Shown one piece after another: positions 15,493 to 18,696 of a DNA stretch of 18,696 nt (its first letter is position 1; each line of letters begins with the position of its first letter). Position numbers and translations under genes: made by a program. The DNA comes from CAYTNY01 sp964439215. Lineage in GTDB: Bacteria > Oederibacteriota > PGYV01 > CAYTNY01. The stretch lies in the NCBI GenBank assembly GCA_964439215.1, contig CAYTNY010000045.1, positions 1 to 18,696 on the forward strand. Direction: 5' to 3'. Below the pieces are notes generated by a model. That model saw only the letters and a program-made list of their open reading frames with translations. It searched no databases and was not told where the DNA came from.

Positions 15493-16533
15493 TTGAATGT
15501 GTTTGGGGCTGTTTTCCCGGGGAATAAGACCGGAACCTTGATTTCAGGCTGTGTTGTTTTATTGTTTTTTTCGTGTGCGGTTTTCGGGCCGCACCGGGAA
15601 GGCCCGCAGCCGCTTGAAAAAAGGATTTTCTCGGGGGATATTTCCGAAGCAGAGAAAGCGCGCGCGGAATGGGAAAAACTTCCGCAAAGAGAGAAAAAAG
15701 AAATTCTGAAAAGAACCGCGCGGCTTTTGGGGCAAGTTAAAGATCCTGATACCCAGATGAGAATAACCGCCGCGCTTAAGGCGCTTGATGCGGGGCCTTA
15801 TATAATAACTTGCATACTTGAGGCAGCGGACAAAAATACTGATTTTTATGTATATAATCATATTCTTGAACTTATATGGAGTATGGAATTTAAAGGGGAG
15901 CCTGATGCGGAGCGTATCCGGATGTTTTTGAAAAAAGCAAAGGGGAAGGCGGAATTTATGGCGCTTGAAGTTCTGGGGATGATGTCTAAAAATGCGGAGA
16001 AAGCGGTTCCGGAAATTATAAACGTTATGAAAAAAGAAGGAACGGATTATGAAAAGTATTCGGCTGTGTTTAATGTGCTTGCGAGGATAGATTATGATAC
16101 AGCGCTAACCGCGGCAATGCTGAGCCTGCGGGAAAAAGACCCGGAACTGAGAAAGAACGCGGCAATTAAACTGCTGGAAATAAACAGATACATTACAAAA
16201 AAAACTTCTGTTTCAGGGGAAATTATGCCGGCTTTGTTCAGGCTTTTTTCCGAAGATGATGAACAGACCCGGGAGATGATAAAAGAGATCGCCGCGGAAT
16301 CACAGAGCCGCAAAGCGGAGCAGGAATTAACGGAAACAGTTTCGCGGGGCAGGGAAATGTTTTCCGGGCTGATGGGTATGCTGAAAATTGACCGGAAAAA
16401 GGCGGGTCTGCGCATGGACATTAAACATCTCTCAAGACTGCGGGATTTTTATATGCAGGCAGGCGCGGCAAAGGACGCGGAAAAACTGGAAATGAAGATA
16501 AAAAATATCAGGGAGAGGATCCAAAATGACTGA
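15493..16533 (+). CDS. HEAT-repeat-like lipoprotein, second of a tandem pair, TTG start
   Basis: The 346-residue product has a lipoprotein signal (FFSC, C28) and then helical repeats through most of its length (about 39-270), ending in a basic helical tail with RLRDFYMQAG near 315-324. The first part is homologous to the preceding small lipoprotein. Later helices (about 150-230) continue the repeat in the style of HEAT/armadillo proteins, which act as binding scaffolds. The start is TTG at 15493 with GGAAGG at 15478-15483, nine bases upstream; GTG at 15499 is an in-frame alternative and would shorten an unusually long n-region. It lies three bases after its paralogue and overlaps the MORN gene by eight. 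Function unknown. Confidence 0.75.
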   Translation: MNVFGAVFPGNKTGTLISGCVVLLFFSCAVFGPHREGPQPLEKRIFSGDISEAEKARAEWEKLPQREKKEILKRTARLLGQVKDPDTQMRITAALKALDAGPYIITCILEAADKNTDFYVYNHILELIWSMEFKGEPDAERIRMFLKKAKGKAEFMALEVLGMMSKNAEKAVPEIINVMKKEGTDYEKYSAVFNVLARIDYDTALTAAMLSLREKDPELRKNAAIKLLEINRYITKKTSVSGEIMPALFRLFSEDDEQTREMIKEIAAESQSRKAEQELTETVSRGREMFSGLMGMLKIDRKKAGLRMDIKHLSRLRDFYMQAGAAKDAEKLEMKIKNIRERIQND

Positions 16534-17254
16534 AAAAAAACACGGCAAAAAAATAAAAGCAGCTTCGGGCAGATATATTTTTTTCATATTGTCCGTGTTA
16601 TTGCTTATAAACGGATGTGCCTCATATACTGTTAAAAAAACGGATGGGGAAATAATTTTTTATAAGGATGGAATTAAAACAGCCCGCTGGTATGAAACAG
16701 ACAGCGGGGTTCTCGTGAAAGAAGGGGGGCCTGTAAACGGAAGATTTACCGAGTACCGCGAAAACGGAAAGAAAAAGGCGGAATACGAATATCAGAACGG
16801 ACTTCTTGAAGGCGCGGTTAAAAAATATGATGAAGAGGGCAGGCTCGTGTCCCGGATTGAATACAAGGAAAATGCCAGAAACGGAAAAGCAGAGTATTTT
16901 TATAAAAGCGGAGCGCTTAAAGAAAGCGGTGTTTTTTCAAAAGGCAGAAAAGATGGGACGTGGGAAAGCTACTATGAATCCGGAATGCCTGAAAAAGAGT
17001 ATGAATACAGAAACGGGAAAAGGGACGGTTTCTGGTTCTGCAGCTATGAAACAGGAGAAATAAAAGAGGAAGGCATGTATCAAAAGGGCGTACAGGAAGG
17101 GACATTTAAATGCAGGTACCGAAGCGGAGAGTGGCGGGAGAGAGGGGATTATAAAAACGGAAAGAAGCACGGATTATGGGAAGAGTATAATAAAGACGGT
17201 TCTGTTAAGGCCAAAAAGGTTTATAAGGATGGAGCTGTTGTTAAAGAACAGTAG
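16526..17254 (+). CDS. MORN-repeat lipoprotein (YwqK antitoxin-like repeats)
   Basis: The 242-residue protein has a basic N-terminus, a membrane segment and lipobox INGC (C31), so it should be a lipoprotein. From about residue 69 it contains seven tandem repeats of 22-24 residues of the form G-x-W/F-x-x-Y-x-x-x-G-x-x-K/R, for example RKDGTWESYYESG (141-153) and KKHGLWEEYNKDG (213-225). These are MORN-type repeats annotated as the YwqK antitoxin family. No toxin gene lies next to it, and the lipoprotein signal argues against a classical cytoplasmic antitoxin. MORN repeats form beta sheets that bind proteins, lipids or cell-wall components. GGGAGAGG at 16511-16518 precedes the ATG. It is the last gene of the + strand cluster; no clear terminator follows. 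Confidence 0.82.
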   Translation: MTEKKHGKKIKAASGRYIFFILSVLLLINGCASYTVKKTDGEIIFYKDGIKTARWYETDSGVLVKEGGPVNGRFTEYRENGKKKAEYEYQNGLLEGAVKKYDEEGRLVSRIEYKENARNGKAEYFYKSGALKESGVFSKGRKDGTWESYYESGMPEKEYEYRNGKRDGFWFCSYETGEIKEEGMYQKGVQEGTFKCRYRSGEWRERGDYKNGKKHGLWEEYNKDGSVKAKKVYKDGAVVKEQ

Positions 17255-17289
17255 GTTTTAGCCGGGATATTATCTGAACGAAGTTTTTT

Positions 17290-17631
17290 TCAGGGTTTCT
17301 TTCCCGTGTTTCTGTTAAGCTCCTCCACCTTGCCGCGGCAGCCGGTGCAAAGTGTTCCCTTTTTTATTCCCGCGCCGCACAGGCGGCATTTGAATTCAGG
17401 GGGAGGGGCTGTCATACGCAGCGCTCCGCTGCGTACAAAACGCATGATCTGTCCCACGGAAACAGATGTGTTTTCGTTTACTTCAATTACGCTCGCGAGC
17501 GGGAATTTGCGCAGATAGTCCGTTACTTCTTTTAAATCTTTGTTTTCCTGCAGCATACAGTCCGCGCAGATGGCGCCCATTTTGGCTGAATCATAGACAC
17601 GTCCGCATCTGGGGCAGTTCATCATCGCCAT
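17290..17631 (-). CDS. YvyF-like double zinc-ribbon protein
   Basis: The 113-residue protein has two zinc ribbons around a helical core: C6/C9 with C22/C25, and C82/C85 with C95/C98. The middle (30-75) reads like a short winged or MerR-like helical segment, with VTDYLRKFP and IMRFVRSGAL. This matches the plan of the YvyF family (TIGR03826), first described beside flagellar genes in Bacillus, whose function is uncertain. The second ribbon is an addition to the usual N-terminal one. No flagellar gene is in the window. The start is supported by GAGGT seven bases upstream on the minus strand, and a strong extended -10 promoter lies just beyond (17665-17673). It converges with the MORN gene, 35 bases away. 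A regulatory role is plausible but not shown. Confidence 0.78.
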   Translation of the reverse strand: MAMMNCPRCGRVYDSAKMGAICADCMLQENKDLKEVTDYLRKFPLASVIEVNENTSVSVGQIMRFVRSGALRMTAPPPEFKCRLCGAGIKKGTLCTGCRGKVEELNRNTGKKP

Positions 17632-17664
17632 AATATCAACCTCGCTGTTTTAAAATTGATAAAT

Positions 17665-17700
17665 ATTATAGCATAATATAAAAGAGTTTTTCATGAAAAA
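17665..17700 (-). promoter_or_regulatory. Promoter for the YvyF-like gene with overlapping palindrome
   Basis: Read on the minus strand, TGCTATAAT (17665-17673) is a perfect extended -10 box. A weak TGAAAA-type -35 lies 17-18 bases upstream. That -35 region is part of a perfect 14-base palindrome, TTTTTCATGAAAAA, at 17687-17700. A second overlapping symmetrical stretch, TGAAA-AAA-TTTCA, lies at 17694-17706. The palindrome could be an operator, or an AT-rich coincidence. Confidence 0.6.
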
Positions 17701-17765
17701 ATTTCATTTAAACAAAGGCAGGCGTAAACAAAACCGGTGATTTAAAGGAGTGAAAGAAAAAACAG

Positions 17766-17793
17766 AAAAGGGCGGGATAAATCCCGCCCTTTT
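17766..17793 (-). terminator. Rho-independent terminator of the barrel-protein gene
   Basis: A perfect 12-bp stem (AAAAGGGCGGGA at 17766-17777 with its complement at 17782-17793) closes a 4-base loop. On the minus strand the hairpin is followed by CTGTTTTTTC, a U-rich tail. It begins about 20 bases past the stop codon of the minus-strand gene ending at 17813 and separates it from the YvyF-like gene. Confidence 0.92.
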
Positions 17794-17812
17794 GATAATG
17801 ATTTAATGTTTA

Positions 17813-18427
17813 TTAAAATGCGTAGCCGATGCTGGTTCCGGCATTGAGGCCCACTACGGAATAATCTGCTGAAATACTATTTATTGTGGCGCCGCCGCCG
17901 ATGTAAAAGAGGGGCCCGAGTCTTATATCAACAGTAAGACCGTTTTCCCATATCCAGCGGTAGCCGCCGTGTCCGCCGACGGCCACAAATATTGAAGTTG
18001 ATGTTTCTGTCTCTGTGTAGTATTCCCAGGTGTCGTAGTTAAAGTATGTCCCTTCGTAATTGTACATATTAAATCCTACGTCAGCGCGCGGCCCTGCGTA
18101 CCAGCCGTTTAAAGCATGCTTCTGGAAATACCAGTTGTATTCCGCACCTACAGATAAACCAATGCCGGACCAGCCTGGAGAACCCCACCAGCTGAGCGAG
18201 CCGTTAAAAGCAAGACCGTTTTCTTTGCCCTGCTTCATTTCGTAATGAACATTTAAGTCGCCCCAAAGCAAAGAAGAAACATTTGTCGTGATAATAGCGT
18301 CTTTGTCATCCACCCAGTCAAAATGCTTTCCTTCAATGTAGTACATAAGGTCTTTTTCCGGCGCCGCTGAAACCATTGCGGAAAAAGCAAAAACAAGAAC
18401 AAGAGATAAAACAAAAAGCTTTTTCAT
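17813..18427 (-). CDS. Small outer-membrane beta-barrel-like protein
   Basis: The 204-residue protein has a signal peptide (1-21, cleavage near VSA/AP) and a mature part rich in Tyr, Trp and Gly with alternating strands, ending in Phe (GYAF), as expected for a protein inserted by the BAM machinery. NWYFQKHALNGWYAGPRADV (98-117) resembles a segment common in small barrels annotated as DUF3575 or OmpW/OMP_b-brl-like proteins. About eight strands are plausible. Its role is unknown; such proteins are often abundant surface proteins. The ATG has a strong ribosome site, GAGGAGGT (complement of 18437-18444), nine bases upstream. It has its own promoter (18474-18502) and terminator (17766-17793), so it is a single-gene unit and probably well expressed. 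Confidence 0.82.
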   Translation of the reverse strand: MKKLFVLSLVLVFAFSAMVSAAPEKDLMYYIEGKHFDWVDDKDAIITTNVSSLLWGDLNVHYEMKQGKENGLAFNGSLSWWGSPGWSGIGLSVGAEYNWYFQKHALNGWYAGPRADVGFNMYNYEGTYFNYDTWEYYTETETSTSIFVAVGGHGGYRWIWENGLTVDIRLGPLFYIGGGATINSISADYSVVGLNAGTSIGYAF

Positions 18428-18473
18428 AAACAGTAAACCTCCTCATTTTTTTTAAAACCCTTTGATAAAAAAT

Positions 18474-18502
18474 AATATAACATTAAACTTCTGAAATGTA
18501 AA
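18474..18502 (-). promoter_or_regulatory. Promoter of the barrel-protein gene
   Basis: On the minus strand, TTTACA (complement of 18497-18502) and TATATT (complement of 18474-18479) are separated by 17 bases and each match consensus at 5 of 6 positions. TGT directly before the -10 box adds an extended -10 feature. With the strong ribosome site it suggests a well-expressed gene. Confidence 0.7.
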
Positions 18503-18524
18503 GAAAAAGAGAGAGCGGGGATAA

Positions 18525-18562
18525 AAGTTCAAAGTTCAAGGTGAGAAGTTCAAGGTGAGAAC
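18525..18562. repeat. Short direct repeats of AGTTCAAGGTGAGA
   Basis: AGTTCAAGGTGAGA occurs twice end to end (18533-18546 and 18547-18560), preceded by a TTCAAAG heptad and followed by AC. The unit is two heptads long and includes TTCAAGG, a variant of the TTCAAAG unit. With the downstream TTTGAAC units at 18617-18656 it gives an inverted arrangement across about 130 bases. Confidence 0.75.
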
Positions 18563-18616
18563 AAAGCCGGAACTTACTGTTTGAAGTTTTATTATTTTGT
18601 TTTTGATCTGTTTTAC

Positions 18617-18656
18617 CTTTGAACTTTGAACAGCCTTATACTTGAACTTTGAACTG
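18617..18656. repeat. Dispersed heptad element, right copy (TTTGAAC units)
   Basis: CTTTGAACTTTGAAC, then AGCCTTAT, then CTTGAACTTTGAAC. It matches the left copy at 252-292 over about 40 bases with about six differences and in the same orientation. This copy is better preserved, with four TTTGAAC/CTTGAAC units. The remaining sequence to the window end (18657-18696) shows no feature that can be supported. Confidence 0.78.
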
Positions 18657-18696
18657 TTCTTCCCCAAACCACAAACCCAAGTTTTTCCGTCTCCAC

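Noticed and set aside
16526..17254. Toxin-antitoxin system
   Set aside because: There is no candidate toxin beside it, and the protein carries a lipoprotein signal.
17255..17289. Terminator between the converging MORN and YvyF-like genes
   Set aside because: A T-run is present at 17284-17290, but only a 3-bp stem precedes it.
17693..17740. A 15-codon + strand open frame with a basic product
   Set aside because: There is no good ribosome site, it overlaps the minus-strand promoter palindrome, and nothing supports translation.
17749..17805. A short + strand frame after AAAGGAG starting at GTG
   Set aside because: It runs through the terminator hairpin of the minus-strand gene and is best explained by chance.

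Overview
The window looks like chromosome from a diderm (Gram-negative type), LPS-making bacterium of a poorly sampled lineage. The evidence is a Kdo/lipid A/LPS-export gene block (kdsD, kdsC, an LpxL/HtrB-type acyltransferase, lptC, lptA, lptB), five lipoproteins with clear lipoboxes, and a small outer-membrane barrel-like protein. Coding regions use many ATA (Ile) and AGA/AGG (Arg) codons and are very tightly packed. The phylum cannot be fixed from this sequence. Candidate phyla such as Goldiibacteriota, Omnitrophota or Elusimicrobiota would fit in style, but that is a guess.

Layout. Positions 1-391 are a repeat-rich intergenic region: a 22-copy heptamer array, a small GC-rich palindrome, a dispersed heptad element, then a good sigma70-like promoter. 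From 392 to 17254 there are 17 genes, all on the + strand, with overlaps or gaps of 0-44 bp, so they may form one very long operon or a few nested units. Block A (392-5800) has a C4 zinc-ribbon coiled-coil protein followed by Kdo synthesis, acylation and LPS-bridge genes. Block B (5797-11450) has a TPR-SpoIID peptidoglycan enzyme, a phosphomannose isomerase and a fused M16 metalloprotease. Block C (11463-14559) has an AllA/cupin-like protein, a PAP2 membrane phosphatase with an unusual beta-rich C-terminal domain, and a RuBisCO-like protein (form IV) with a strongly altered active site. Block D (14604-17254) has a zinc-ribbon protein, two tandem paralogous alpha-helical (HEAT-like) lipoproteins and a MORN-repeat lipoprotein. 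Positions 17290-18427 hold two minus-strand genes, a YvyF-like double zinc-ribbon protein and a small barrel-like protein, separated by a strong hairpin terminator and each with its own promoter. Positions 18428-18696 are again repeat-rich and carry a second copy of the dispersed element seen at the left end.

How the genes fit together. KdsD makes arabinose 5-phosphate, KdsC completes Kdo, the acyltransferase finishes lipid A, and LptB with LptC and LptA carries LPS away from the inner membrane. SpoIID, the PAP2 enzyme, M16 and the lipoproteins also act in or at the envelope, so the cluster reads as an envelope-biogenesis island. The RuBisCO-like protein and AllA-like protein are the outliers. 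No known partner genes lie near them, and they are the best candidates for an undescribed function together with the PAP2 fusion and the lipoprotein form of LptA.
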